NCBI RefSeq assembly: GCF_001592205.1
Contig: NZ_BCWM01000026.1
Span: 1-40,072 of the forward strand
DNA length: 40,072 nucleotides
Reading direction: 5' to 3'
Source: Brevundimonas vesicularis NBRC 12165
GTDB taxonomy: Bacteria; Pseudomonadota; Alphaproteobacteria; Caulobacterales; Caulobacteraceae
The notes beneath the pieces were generated by a model. The model was not told the origin of the DNA, ran no database searches, and was given only the letters and a program-made list of their open reading frames with translations. Below, one piece after another: positions 1 through 8,614 of this stretch; position 1 is the stretch's first letter; each line of letters opens with the position of its first letter. Made by a program: the position numbers and the translations under genes.

Positions 1-476
1 ACTTCCAGGGCGCGCCCTTCCAGAACCGGGGAGGTTACGGTTTGCCTAGTGAAGTTGTGCGGTCCTGCCTTACCTCATCGCGTTGCAGGCGCATCAGCGA
101 TGCGCGGAGGGATAGGCAGCGGCAGAGGTGATGCTTCCGCGCCCAAGGCGGTGGACATCCATGGCTGAATGTCTGCAGCGCTTGGGAGCGCCCGACAAGG
201 CCAGCGGCGACAGGCCTGTCCGCGATAAGGGCTTTTGGCTCTGATCGCTCCATAGCTTCAAAACGCTGCGATAGCGGCGTCGCAATGCGTCGTCAGGGGC
301 CTTCCAGCTGCAATACCGGACATCGACCTTTACGCTCGAGCGAGGCTTGAGCGCAACGCGGACCGCATTTCTCTACCAAAAGGTGATAGTTGTCGCCGTC
401 AAGCTGAAAGGGACGCTAACATCGAGGCGTCTCCCCGGACATCTCCAAAGTCACCTTCGCCCAACTTTTCACCCCA
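1..476. other. Left-end region with no recognisable gene
   Basis: I read both strands and found only short open frames of about 60-70 codons with Arg-, Pro- and Ser-rich, low-complexity products and no ribosome binding site. None resembles a known family. No tRNA, insertion-sequence end or clear terminator is visible. The stretch from about 320 to 476 is more AT-rich than the following high-GC genes and probably contains the promoter of the acyltransferase gene, but no convincing -35/-10 pair was found. Confidence 0.4.
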
Positions 477-1727
477 TTGATACAGAGCAGTCCGTTAGTG
501 CCAGCCAAGCAACGCATCGTAGGCATTGATGTCTGTCGCTCAATGGCCATCATTGCCGCCACAAGCAGTCATGCTTTCGTGGCTTCTGGAGCGTTCAGGT
601 ACGACCCGTCAGTCGCAATGATGTGGTTTCAAATCGCCACCCACCTAGCCACGCCTGTATTCATTGGACTGTTTGGCTCTATGTTGTACATCGCCTATCG
701 CCCCAAGTTTATATATGGGCGAGATTTGGAAGGTATCCAACAACTTCTTTCCAGATCAGCACAATGCTATTTTTTGTATCTGATTTGCATCTTGACTTGG
801 GTCATGAATGGTACATTCTCTGCGACTTATGGACTGAGATGCGCACTTTTAATCGGCGTGACGCCCTTTGTTGACATACTGAAATTCTATACGGTCATGC
901 TGTTCGTGGCCCCTATCATCATCAGCGTCTCAACCCGTTTCAAACGCGGCCTCGCCATCCTGCTCGCTTTGGCGATGGCGCCCCATCTCGCCTATCCATT
1001 GTGGCCGCCTCTCGAGCCGCTTCCGATAGTTTTCGGTCACGATTACCTCAGTCTTCCCGCATCATTCCTTTATGGCGGCAATTCAGGCGCGGGAGGCCCC
1101 TCGTTGCTTCATGGTCTCATCCTGGTCGTCTACGGCATGTGGCTTGGAAAAATTGCAGAAGGGCTGATCAACGGAGACAAACATTTCAGACGTCTCGCAA
1201 GACGGACATTGCTCGGCGCGACGATATTGAGCGGATTGGTCTCGGCGGCTCTCTGGGACTGGAGCGATGCTTTCGGCACGCTGAACGCGCTCGCAGACAT
1301 GTCGCTTCGCAACATAAACCATCCTCTTTACTACGCGCTCGGCGTCTTCGGTTTGACCTCGGCCTGTTGGGCAGCCTTGGAGTTTTACGACCTGCGGGAG
1401 CAAAAGATTGGCCGCCAGTTGAACTTCATTGGATCTACGAGTCTTTTTACTTTTTCCTTCGGAAACATCGCCCTCATTGTCGCGCCTGAAATTAAGACTG
1501 GACTATTTGGCTCGATTGCATACGGCATCGTGTTGCTTTGTGTGGTTATCGCGTTGAGCTGGATGTTCCGATTTATGCTTGACGACGGGCTTGCGCAGAA
1601 TATCGCCAAGCAGCGCACCTTCTCCGCAATATTCCAGTATGTGCAATCCAATATTATTAAGAGTATAAAGGTCGCAACTCGTCATCCATCAATCATATAC
1701 GATCGCTTTCTCCGGTTTGTATTTTGA
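477..1727 (+). CDS. Membrane acyltransferase (acyltransferase-3/OpgC-like), probable polysaccharide O-acylation
   Basis: The product is about 416 residues with roughly ten hydrophobic helices. After a short polar head comes GIDVCRSMAIIAATSSHAF, which fits the first helix of the acyltransferase-3/OpgC-type families (conserved Arg, then a His at the helix end). These proteins transfer acyl groups, usually acetyl or succinyl, to surface or exported sugars in the inner membrane. Such a role here would fit the exopolysaccharide genes further right, but there is no operon link. The first codon is not ATG. TTG at 477 gives the longest frame, and GTG at 498 (VPAKQRIVGID) is an equally good start. The gene is clearly lower in GC, with many A/T-ending codons, unlike the genes from 1958 onward, which suggests acquisition by transfer. 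The family is fairly sure, the substrate is not. Confidence 0.65.
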   Translation: MIQSSPLVPAKQRIVGIDVCRSMAIIAATSSHAFVASGAFRYDPSVAMMWFQIATHLATPVFIGLFGSMLYIAYRPKFIYGRDLEGIQQLLSRSAQCYFLYLICILTWVMNGTFSATYGLRCALLIGVTPFVDILKFYTVMLFVAPIIISVSTRFKRGLAILLALAMAPHLAYPLWPPLEPLPIVFGHDYLSLPASFLYGGNSGAGGPSLLHGLILVVYGMWLGKIAEGLINGDKHFRRLARRTLLGATILSGLVSAALWDWSDAFGTLNALADMSLRNINHPLYYALGVFGLTSACWAALEFYDLREQKIGRQLNFIGSTSLFTFSFGNIALIVAPEIKTGLFGSIAYGIVLLCVVIALSWMFRFMLDDGLAQNIAKQRTFSAIFQYVQSNIIKSIKVATRHPSIIYDRFLRFVF

Positions 1728-1957
1728 TATCAATGCATCAGCTTCATAAGAATGGCGGATGAGCACAGCTCGTCTAGGCCCGACTTATTGATCGCGCATG
1801 ATCTCGCAACTGCGCCCCGGCGTCAGCCAGGCTTCCATGATCCGACTTGTCGCAAATTTTGCTTTGCCAACCCGGGACAGTCAGGCGAGCCTGCTTTCGC
1901 CAGACAGACTGAGGCACGCCTGTTAGAAACCTCGATACGAGATGGCTTGAGAGTCCG

Positions 1958-3295
1958 ATGACAGCTGTGTCCACCCCCCAAAGTTTCGGCGATCGACGCC
2001 TGGAACAGTTTGGTTGGTCGATGTTCGACTGGGCGCAACAGCCTTACTTCACCCTCGTCGCCGCGTTCATCTTCAAGCCGTACTTCGCCTCAGGATTTGT
2101 CGGCGATACGGTTAGGGGCCAGGCGCTGATCGGGCTGGCGGGCGGCGTGGCGGCGCTTCTGATCGCGCTTCTCAGCCCCTTCGTCGGCTCCAGGATCGAT
2201 CGAGGCTCAGATGCGAAACGCTGGGTGCTCGCCGCCTCCCTTCCCTTCATGTTGGCCTGCGCGGGGTTGTGGTTCGCCGCGCCCGGCCATCTCGAGCGTC
2301 TTCCCCTGATCATGGGCTGTCTGATCGTTGCGGCGGTTTCGGCGGAAGTGACCGTCACCGCCAATAACGCCATGCTGCCCCACATCGCTCACCCGGGGCG
2401 TCTCGGAAGACTGTCGGGCTCAGCCGTGGCTCTGGGGTATCTCGGAGGACTGCTGAGCCTCGCCGTATTCTATATCGGCTTCAACGTGATGGACCCGCCT
2501 CTTCTTGGGCTGGACCCGATCGCCCGCGAACCCGACCGGATCGTGGGTCCGTTCGTGGCGGGCTGGTACGCCCTTTTCCTCATCCCGTTCGTCCTCTGGA
2601 CGCGCGACCCGAAGCCCCAGTCCGCGGCCGGGAGCCGGATATCGCTCGTTTCAGCTTTGCGCGATATGCCGGCGAAGACCCGCCGCTTCCTCCTTGGCCG
2701 GATGCTGGTCGCCGATGGGCTTACGGCCGCCGCTGTCTTCGGAGGCGTCCTCGCTGCGGGATTGTTCGATTGGGGCGTCGCCGAACTCGGAACCTACGGG
2801 GGACTGATCATCATCACATCCGGACTGGCGGCATGGGCTTCGGGTGCCGTCGAACCTCGCCATGCCCCGAGAACGGTCGTTCTGCTCTCGGTCGTCGTGC
2901 TCGCCGCGGCCGTGCTGGGGGCGGCCATGATCACGGCGGATCGGGTAATGCTGATTCCGGTCCCGCCGCCGACGGCCGGCGACGGGTTCCTGGCGTCGCC
3001 GTCGGAACGGATATTCATGGTGCTGGGCCTTGTCATCGGCGCCGCCGCCGGCCCGATGCAAGCGTCCATGAGGGCTTGGATGGCCAGGCTCACGCCGCCA
3101 GGGTTCGAAGGCCGGTGGTTCGGGCTATTCGCCTTTTCCAACAAGGCGACGGCCTTCCTGGCCCCGCTCCTCATCGCCGGATTAACGATCGTCACCCAGA
3201 GCCAGCGTATCGCCATGCCCGTCATCGTGCTGTTTCTGGCCGCTGGCTACATCTGCCTGAGGCGCGTGCCGGCGGACCTTGGACCTCAACCCTAG
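1958..3295 (+). CDS. MFS permease of the UMF1/Atg22-like family
   Basis: The 445-residue protein has about 12 transmembrane segments. The N-terminal signature is FGWSMFDWAQQPYFTLV, the WSxFDWAxQP block typical of the vacuole-effluxer Atg22/UMF1 group of the major facilitator superfamily. A cytoplasmic loop with the MFS-like GSRIDRGSDAKRW sits between helices 2 and 3 (about residues 85-97). The substrate in bacteria is generally unknown; efflux of amino acids or other small molecules is the usual inference. The ATG at 1958 is taken as start; only a weak purine stretch precedes it. It converges on the TonB-dependent receptor gene with a 4-base overlap of stop codons (3292-3295). Nothing links it firmly to the neighbouring NRPS-like gene, although export of its product is possible. 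Confidence 0.8.
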   Translation: MTAVSTPQSFGDRRLEQFGWSMFDWAQQPYFTLVAAFIFKPYFASGFVGDTVRGQALIGLAGGVAALLIALLSPFVGSRIDRGSDAKRWVLAASLPFMLACAGLWFAAPGHLERLPLIMGCLIVAAVSAEVTVTANNAMLPHIAHPGRLGRLSGSAVALGYLGGLLSLAVFYIGFNVMDPPLLGLDPIAREPDRIVGPFVAGWYALFLIPFVLWTRDPKPQSAAGSRISLVSALRDMPAKTRRFLLGRMLVADGLTAAAVFGGVLAAGLFDWGVAELGTYGGLIIITSGLAAWASGAVEPRHAPRTVVLLSVVVLAAAVLGAAMITADRVMLIPVPPPTAGDGFLASPSERIFMVLGLVIGAAAGPMQASMRAWMARLTPPGFEGRWFGLFAFSNKATAFLAPLLIAGLTIVTQSQRIAMPVIVLFLAAGYICLRRVPADLGPQP

Positions 3296-5811
3296 CGGTA
3301 GAGGCTCAATCGCAGCCCGATGAGACGTTTGGCTCCCCGCGTGTAGGTTGGAAGTCCGAAGTCCTGCCCTCCGTTGCCGGCGTCGGTGAGATACTCTTCG
3401 TCTAAACCATTGCGTATGAACACCCCTGCCCCCCAGGCGCCGCTCGCGGGCCGGTAATCGAGGGCGGCATCCAGCAGCCCATAGGCCGCCTGCCGCGGCA
3501 TGAAGTCGATGGGCGCGACGAAGGCACCGGTCGCGAGCGCAGGCTTGCCGTTGTCGTCGGTGAAATAAAGGGCTGATCGCCAGGCGTAGGTCGGCGTGAA
3601 GCGAAGCGATCCCTCGGGCAGGATCCACTCGAAGGTCATCCCGACCGTCAGCTTCGCGTCCGAGTTAAGGGCGAGACGGTTGCCGGAATACAGGCCGTCT
3701 CGGAAACGCGCGTGTGACAGCTCAAGGACGCCGAACGCCTCCAGTCCCCCCGGTCCCCGCCACCTCAGATCGGCTTCAAGTCCGGTGGACGACGCACGCC
3801 CGGCGTCACTGGCGACGAACATGGCGCCCTGCTGAACGATGGTCTGGAAGTGACGGTAGTCGTATCGATACACGGCCGCGCCGCCCTTGAGCCCGAGCCT
3901 CGGCCAGACAGCCTTGGCGCCCGCCTCGAACGAGTCGATGGTCTCCGCCGCAACGGTGTTGAAGACGATGGCGCCCTCCGGCCGCGACGGCGTGTCAGGC
4001 GAAAGCAGCTCCGGACGCCGGCCGCGCGCATAACTCAGATAGATCGATGCGGTTTCCGATACGCCGTAGCGCGCGGCGAGCCGCCAGGCCGCTCCCTCGT
4101 CCGTCAGGCCGGCGAACTGCGTCTCTCCCCCCGGCGTCGGCTGGGCGCGCAGACCGAACCGCGGAACAGGATAGGTCGGGGAGCGGGGAAGCGTCGCCGC
4201 ACCGGGAGACGCCAGGGCCGCGAACAAGGCCTGACGCTGAGCGGCCGGTTGCCCCAAGGCGCCCAGGAAGCCGGCGAGGACCGAGCGCCCCTCGACATCC
4301 GAGGCGAGACCCACGGTCCGATCAAGCCACCCGTATCGGAGGCCTGCGGTCAGTTGCAGACGATCGACGGGCGTCCAGGCGAGGTCCGCATAGAGATCCG
4401 CACCCGTCGATCCCGAGGCGTCGCGGTAGCCCTCGCGGTGATCGCCGCGAAGGTTTGATGCGATGGAAAGCGATTGAACCTGGCTCAGCGCGGCGCCGCG
4501 CGCCGCCGCCAGCCCACGCAGTTGGGCGGCGACGGCGTTCGGGGATGTGTAGGCCTCATAGGACGCCAACGAGGGATTGCGGCGGTCCAGGCGTCCGGTG
4601 AGAAGGGCGAGCACCAGACGCTCGTCCACCTGGAGCGGGATGCGCTGCGCCCCAGTCTCGCGGACAAGGCTCGCTCCCGTGACGAGACTGACGCGGTCCG
4701 ACGGCTCGAAGTTGAGCCGGAACTCTTGCGTCGTCTGTCGCCCGAAGGAATCGTCGCCAACAGTCAGGAGCGGCAATACGACGCCGTCATAATCGAACCG
4801 TTCGTCGCTCTCGAAGCGTCGAACCGATGTGGTGGAGGTCAGGGACAGTTGCGAACTCGCCGCCCATCGTGTGAGCCACAACAGGCTTGCGATTCGACGG
4901 TCCAGACCCAGGCCGCGATCCCCTTCAAATCCGACGCCCGCCGCGAGGGCGGCTCCGCTGTAGACCGAACGATCGCCAAGCGTCGCGCCGGATTCGGTGG
5001 AGGGGAGGAACGTCGCCGACTTGAAGCCCTGGCCCGAACTGGTGTCTCTTTCGGCGTTCAGGATCAGATGGCTCGTGATCGTCGCGTGAGGTCTGAACGA
5101 CAAGGTCAGCCGTCCGGCCTCGACCCGCGTGTCGCCGTAGCGGCCGCCGTCGATGAGGTTTGGCGTAGAACCACCTTCCTCCCTCAAGCGCCCCGCAATC
5201 CGCACGGCGAGGGTGTCGCTGATCGGCGCGTTCACGACAGCCTCCAACAGACGATGACGTCCGCCATCCCACTCCGCAGTCCCCTGAAAACTGTCGACGG
5301 GTGCGGCCTTGTTCTGAACGATGTTGATCGCCCCCGTCAGAGCGCTTCGGCCGAACAGGGTCGTCTGCGGCCCGCGAACCACTTCGACACGCTCCAGGTC
5401 GAAGAGTTCGACAAAGGCGCCCCGCGCCTTGGCCATCGGCGCCCCATCTTGAAACACCGAGACACGCGGCTCCTGGTAAGACGATCCGTCTCCGCTGGAG
5501 ATCCCCCGCAAGACGAGCGTGGAGTCCGCAGCCGATTTCGATTGCACAGTCAGGCCGGGGATCAGCGGAGCCAGGTCGGCGAAATTCTGGATACGGCGCT
5601 CTGAAAGCGCGGCTCCGCCCGTCACGCTGACCGCGACGGGCACCCTGAACCCCGCCTCGGGACGACGTTGAGCCGTGACCACGACGTCGTCGACCTGGGC
5701 CTCGACGGCTGCGCCTTGAGTAGTGGCCTGCGCGCGAGCGACGCTCGCCTGCCCGAACGTGACCGCGCCGGCGGCGCCGATCGCGTAAAACGTCATCTTC
5801 CAGGGAAACAT
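3292..5811 (-). CDS. TonB-dependent outer-membrane receptor
   Basis: The 839-residue protein begins with a signal peptide ending near residues 25-30 (SVARAQA). A TonB-box-like stretch, VDDVVVTAQRR, follows at about residues 40-50. The plug domain comes next (ALSERRIQNFADLAPLIPGL, then LRGISSGDG and VEVVRGPQTTLFGRSALTGA, about 70-165), followed by a long beta-barrel ending in an aromatic/Arg residue (LRLSLYR). It imports a ligand across the outer membrane using TonB energy. Plug and barrel are full length. The ATG at 5811 is the start; an in-frame ATG at 5796 is possible. It is transcribed divergently from the NRPS-like gene across only about 64 bases, so co-regulation is likely. No FecI/FecR-type regulator is adjacent. 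The ligand could be a siderophore or the product of the NRPS-like enzyme, but that is inference. Confidence 0.9.
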   Translation of the reverse strand: MFPWKMTFYAIGAAGAVTFGQASVARAQATTQGAAVEAQVDDVVVTAQRRPEAGFRVPVAVSVTGGAALSERRIQNFADLAPLIPGLTVQSKSAADSTLVLRGISSGDGSSYQEPRVSVFQDGAPMAKARGAFVELFDLERVEVVRGPQTTLFGRSALTGAINIVQNKAAPVDSFQGTAEWDGGRHRLLEAVVNAPISDTLAVRIAGRLREEGGSTPNLIDGGRYGDTRVEAGRLTLSFRPHATITSHLILNAERDTSSGQGFKSATFLPSTESGATLGDRSVYSGAALAAGVGFEGDRGLGLDRRIASLLWLTRWAASSQLSLTSTTSVRRFESDERFDYDGVVLPLLTVGDDSFGRQTTQEFRLNFEPSDRVSLVTGASLVRETGAQRIPLQVDERLVLALLTGRLDRRNPSLASYEAYTSPNAVAAQLRGLAAARGAALSQVQSLSIASNLRGDHREGYRDASGSTGADLYADLAWTPVDRLQLTAGLRYGWLDRTVGLASDVEGRSVLAGFLGALGQPAAQRQALFAALASPGAATLPRSPTYPVPRFGLRAQPTPGGETQFAGLTDEGAAWRLAARYGVSETASIYLSYARGRRPELLSPDTPSRPEGAIVFNTVAAETIDSFEAGAKAVWPRLGLKGGAAVYRYDYRHFQTIVQQGAMFVASDAGRASSTGLEADLRWRGPGGLEAFGVLELSHARFRDGLYSGNRLALNSDAKLTVGMTFEWILPEGSLRFTPTYAWRSALYFTDDNGKPALATGAFVAPIDFMPRQAAYGLLDAALDYRPASGAWGAGVFIRNGLDEEYLTDAGNGGQDFGLPTYTRGAKRLIGLRLSLYR

Positions 5812-5875
5812 GGAAATTCTCGAAATAGTGACTTCGGCCCGGGGCTTGCACTAATCAGGCCGAACGCTGTTGGCT
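5812..5875. promoter_or_regulatory. Short divergent intergenic region between receptor and NRPS-like gene
   Basis: These 64 bases separate the start codons of the TonB-dependent receptor (leftward) and the NRPS-like gene (rightward). Both promoters must lie here or inside the neighbouring coding ends. I see no strong sigma-70 -35/-10 pair and no clear Fur-box palindrome, so iron control is not supported by the bases themselves. Confidence 0.35.
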
Positions 5876-8614
5876 ATGGCGTCAGCACCGGTCGCCTCAA
5901 GGACTTACGGAATGCCGCCCAAATCGCCACAGTGGCGCGCAGGTGCGCCCATCGACCACCCGCGCCCGCGTTTCGCGGGCGCCCTTCCGTTGGGCCCGGT
6001 CTGGTGCGCGGGAGACATCGTTCGGCTGTTCGAGATCCAGGTGAAAGCGCAACCGAACGCCGTCGCGGTCTTCGACGGTCAGGTCGCACTGACCTATCGC
6101 GGTCTTCGAGACGCGGCGGCCGCGCTCGCCGCCACGCTCGCTGCGGCCCCTTACGATCCCCGGCCTGTCGCGGCGGTGATGTCGGGCACGGTTCACTATG
6201 CGGTGGCGCTCCTGGCCGCGATCGGAGCGGGCCGCCCCCTGGTCCCGGTGGATATGAGCCATCCTCTGGAACGACGCCGCGCCATTCTGCAGGAGGCGCA
6301 GCCGTCGACCCTTCTGATCAATCCCGAGATGCCGGTCGAGGCGGAGCTGGCGCAGGGACACCGTTCGATCGCCGTCTCGACGCAAGGCGCGGACGACGCC
6401 CCTTGGCCCGAAGTAAGTGGCGATCCCATCATCGGCATCGCCTTCACCTCGGGCAGCATGGGACGGCCGAAGGGCCTCGCTTACCGACAAAGCGCCATCC
6501 TTGCGATGGTCGCTGAACATGTGACGGCGCTCGGCATCGGACCGGACGACGTCATTCTCTCCCTGGCTTCGCTCGGCGCCGGCGGCAACCAAGACATTCT
6601 CTCCGCAATCCTGGTCGGGGCGCGTGTCCGACTGCTCGACCTGAAGACGGTCGGAATAGGCGAGACGCTGCGTGTGATGGGCGAAGAGGGAACGACGCTG
6701 CTGTCGATGATCCCGCTCGTCCTTCGGACGCTGATGTCCCAGCCCAATGCCGTCTGGGCGTTCGCGAAGACCCGCGCCGTATCGACAGGCGGCGATCGGC
6801 TTTTCGGCAAGGACGTCGACCTTTTTCGCGCGGTGCTGCCGCCCGACGCGCTCATCCGAACCACCCAAGGCGCGACCGAGACCGGCGTGGTGTTCCAGTG
6901 GGTCATTCCGAGACAAAGGTTGTTCGAACCCGACGCCGCCGTCCCATCGGGTTACGTCGGCCCTTCGCATGCCGTCGCGCTGTCCGCATCTGACCATGGC
7001 GGGGACGTCGAAGACGGCCAGCCGGGCGAGCTGATGGTGAGCGGCGCCACTCTGGCGGCGGGGGCTTGGCAGGGCGGGCGTCTAACGCCAGGCCCATTCG
7101 TGTCCGAGCGCGAGCCCGATCGTCGCCGGGTTTATGACAGCGGCGACCTCATGCGGCGCGGGGCCGATGGTCTTTTCGAATTCGTCGGTCGGCGCGACCG
7201 CCAGATCAAGATGCGCGGATTGAGGGGCGATCCGGGCGAGGTCGAGGCGGCGTTGCGACGAATGCCGGACGTGAAGGATGTCGCCGTCATTCCCCGCTAC
7301 CATGGTTCCGAGGCGGTTTTCATCGCCTATGTCGTTCCGATCGATCTCCATGCTCCCCCACGGGCGGCGGAGCTGCGGCACAGTCTGACGACCGAGGTGC
7401 CGGCGCATATGCTGCCGTCCGAGATCCGTTACCTGCCCGACCTGCCGCGGCTGCCGAATTACAAGACGAACTTCACGGCCCTTCACGCCCTCGACAGCGC
7501 CTCCCAACCTGCGATCCCGATATCGCCGGATCTGCCGTCGTCTGGACCGGGCGACCCCTCTATCGAAGACGCGGTCCGCCGCGCCTGGACCGACATTCTG
7601 GGCTCCCAGGCGAGCGACACGGCGTTCGATCAAGCCGGCGGCGATTCGCTGAAGTTGCTCCAACTCTCGCTGCACCTGGAACAGAGCCTCGGCTGTCACC
7701 TCCCCCTGGATCTGTTCGATCTCGAGATCTCTCCGGCTATCCTGGGTCGCCGACTGACGGACTTCCGATCAAGTCGCCAGCGCCACGCGGTTGAGGACCT
7801 GCCGCTGGTGGTCCTCTGCCCCGGAATGGGCGGCGATGAGCCTCGGCTGGCGGCCTTCAGACGCGCGCTGCGTGAAAGGGTGCGGTTCCTGGTGATCGAA
7901 TATCCTGGTCTGGAGACGCCCACGAGACGTCTCGGTCGGCTGGATGCGCTTGTCGATGACGCCCTGGCTCAGGTTGCGCGCGCAACGCCGGACACCCGAT
8001 ATCACCTGGCCGGCTACTCCGCCGGCGGTGTGGTGGCGTTCGAAATGGCCCGCCGACTGCGCGCCGTCACGAATGCGGCGCCGGATCTCAGCCTCATCGA
8101 CCTGGCCGCTGTTCGGTCGAGGACGCCGACCTCAGGCTACAGGGGCATGACCCTCGCGGAAGTCCTGTCTCCATTACTGCGGGGGCGCACCGGGGGTTTC
8201 GGATCGCGAGCGGTTAATTGGGCCTTCTTCCGCCTCCTGGATTTGCGGGCTTACGCCCTCTTAAGGCTTCTGATTCTCGCCAAGGGCCGGGCGTTCGGCG
8301 CGCACAGCGTGACCTTCGTCAGGAAGGTGCTGCTCGAATACATGAGGGGTCCCGCGATCCTCGGATGGCGGCCATCTCGCTACGACGCGCCCATTACCCT
8401 TTATCGGGCGGCGATCCAGCGTGAGCCCGACGCCGCGCCGGACCTGGGTTGGACCCATTTCTGCGCGGCTCTCACGGTCGTCGACTGTCCAGGCGATCAT
8501 CTGTCGATGCTTTCGTCTCCAAACGTCGAGGTGGCGGCGGAGCTGTTCGGTCAGTCGATCTCCCGCGCGCAAGCCGATCTCGACAGGACGCAAACCGCCA
8601 CGGCCAGCGCTTGA
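5876..8614 (+). CDS. NRPS-like enzyme, adenylation-thiolation-thioesterase (A-T-TE)
   Basis: The 912-residue single-module enzyme has no condensation domain. Counting from the ATG at 5876, the adenylation domain has core A3 FTSGSMGRPKG (about 190-200), A7 YDSGDL, A8 GRRDRQIKMRG and the A10 Lys in PNYKTN (Lys530). The carrier domain has AGGDSL with Ser591 as phosphopantetheine site. The thioesterase has GYSAGG with Ser715 and a late GDH motif. The domain order A-T-TE matches NRPS-like enzymes that activate alpha-keto or aryl acids and release furanone- or quinone-type dimers. Aligning the A4/A5 region by eye, the position of the Asp that binds the alpha-amino group (Asp235 of GrsA) is Ala235 (in GAGGNQD), which argues against a normal amino acid substrate. 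A TTG at 5870 is the alternative start. The stop overlaps the start of the flippase gene. Confidence 0.88.
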   Translation: MASAPVASRTYGMPPKSPQWRAGAPIDHPRPRFAGALPLGPVWCAGDIVRLFEIQVKAQPNAVAVFDGQVALTYRGLRDAAAALAATLAAAPYDPRPVAAVMSGTVHYAVALLAAIGAGRPLVPVDMSHPLERRRAILQEAQPSTLLINPEMPVEAELAQGHRSIAVSTQGADDAPWPEVSGDPIIGIAFTSGSMGRPKGLAYRQSAILAMVAEHVTALGIGPDDVILSLASLGAGGNQDILSAILVGARVRLLDLKTVGIGETLRVMGEEGTTLLSMIPLVLRTLMSQPNAVWAFAKTRAVSTGGDRLFGKDVDLFRAVLPPDALIRTTQGATETGVVFQWVIPRQRLFEPDAAVPSGYVGPSHAVALSASDHGGDVEDGQPGELMVSGATLAAGAWQGGRLTPGPFVSEREPDRRRVYDSGDLMRRGADGLFEFVGRRDRQIKMRGLRGDPGEVEAALRRMPDVKDVAVIPRYHGSEAVFIAYVVPIDLHAPPRAAELRHSLTTEVPAHMLPSEIRYLPDLPRLPNYKTNFTALHALDSASQPAIPISPDLPSSGPGDPSIEDAVRRAWTDILGSQASDTAFDQAGGDSLKLLQLSLHLEQSLGCHLPLDLFDLEISPAILGRRLTDFRSSRQRHAVEDLPLVVLCPGMGGDEPRLAAFRRALRERVRFLVIEYPGLETPTRRLGRLDALVDDALAQVARATPDTRYHLAGYSAGGVVAFEMARRLRAVTNAAPDLSLIDLAAVRSRTPTSGYRGMTLAEVLSPLLRGRTGGFGSRAVNWAFFRLLDLRAYALLRLLILAKGRAFGAHSVTFVRKVLLEYMRGPAILGWRPSRYDAPITLYRAAIQREPDAAPDLGWTHFCAALTVVDCPGDHLSMLSSPNVEVAAELFGQSISRAQADLDRTQTATASA

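Noticed and set aside
1752..1961. 69-codon frame before the MFS gene
   Set aside because: Low-complexity product, no ribosome site, and overlapping frames on the other strand are equally open.
4474..5604. Long rightward open frame of about 376 codons
   Set aside because: It lies fully antisense to the TonB-dependent receptor, whose plug and barrel motifs are intact; the antisense product is Arg/Gln-rich with no motifs. High GC keeps antisense frames open.
3292..5811. Receptor as part of the lasso system, as in isopeptidase-type lasso clusters
   Set aside because: It lies 14 kb from the lasso genes, next to a different biosynthetic gene, and no isopeptidase is present.
5897..6997. Long leftward open frame of about 366 codons
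   Set aside because: Antisense to the adenylation domain of the NRPS-like gene; the product is Arg/His/Asp-rich and has no domain.
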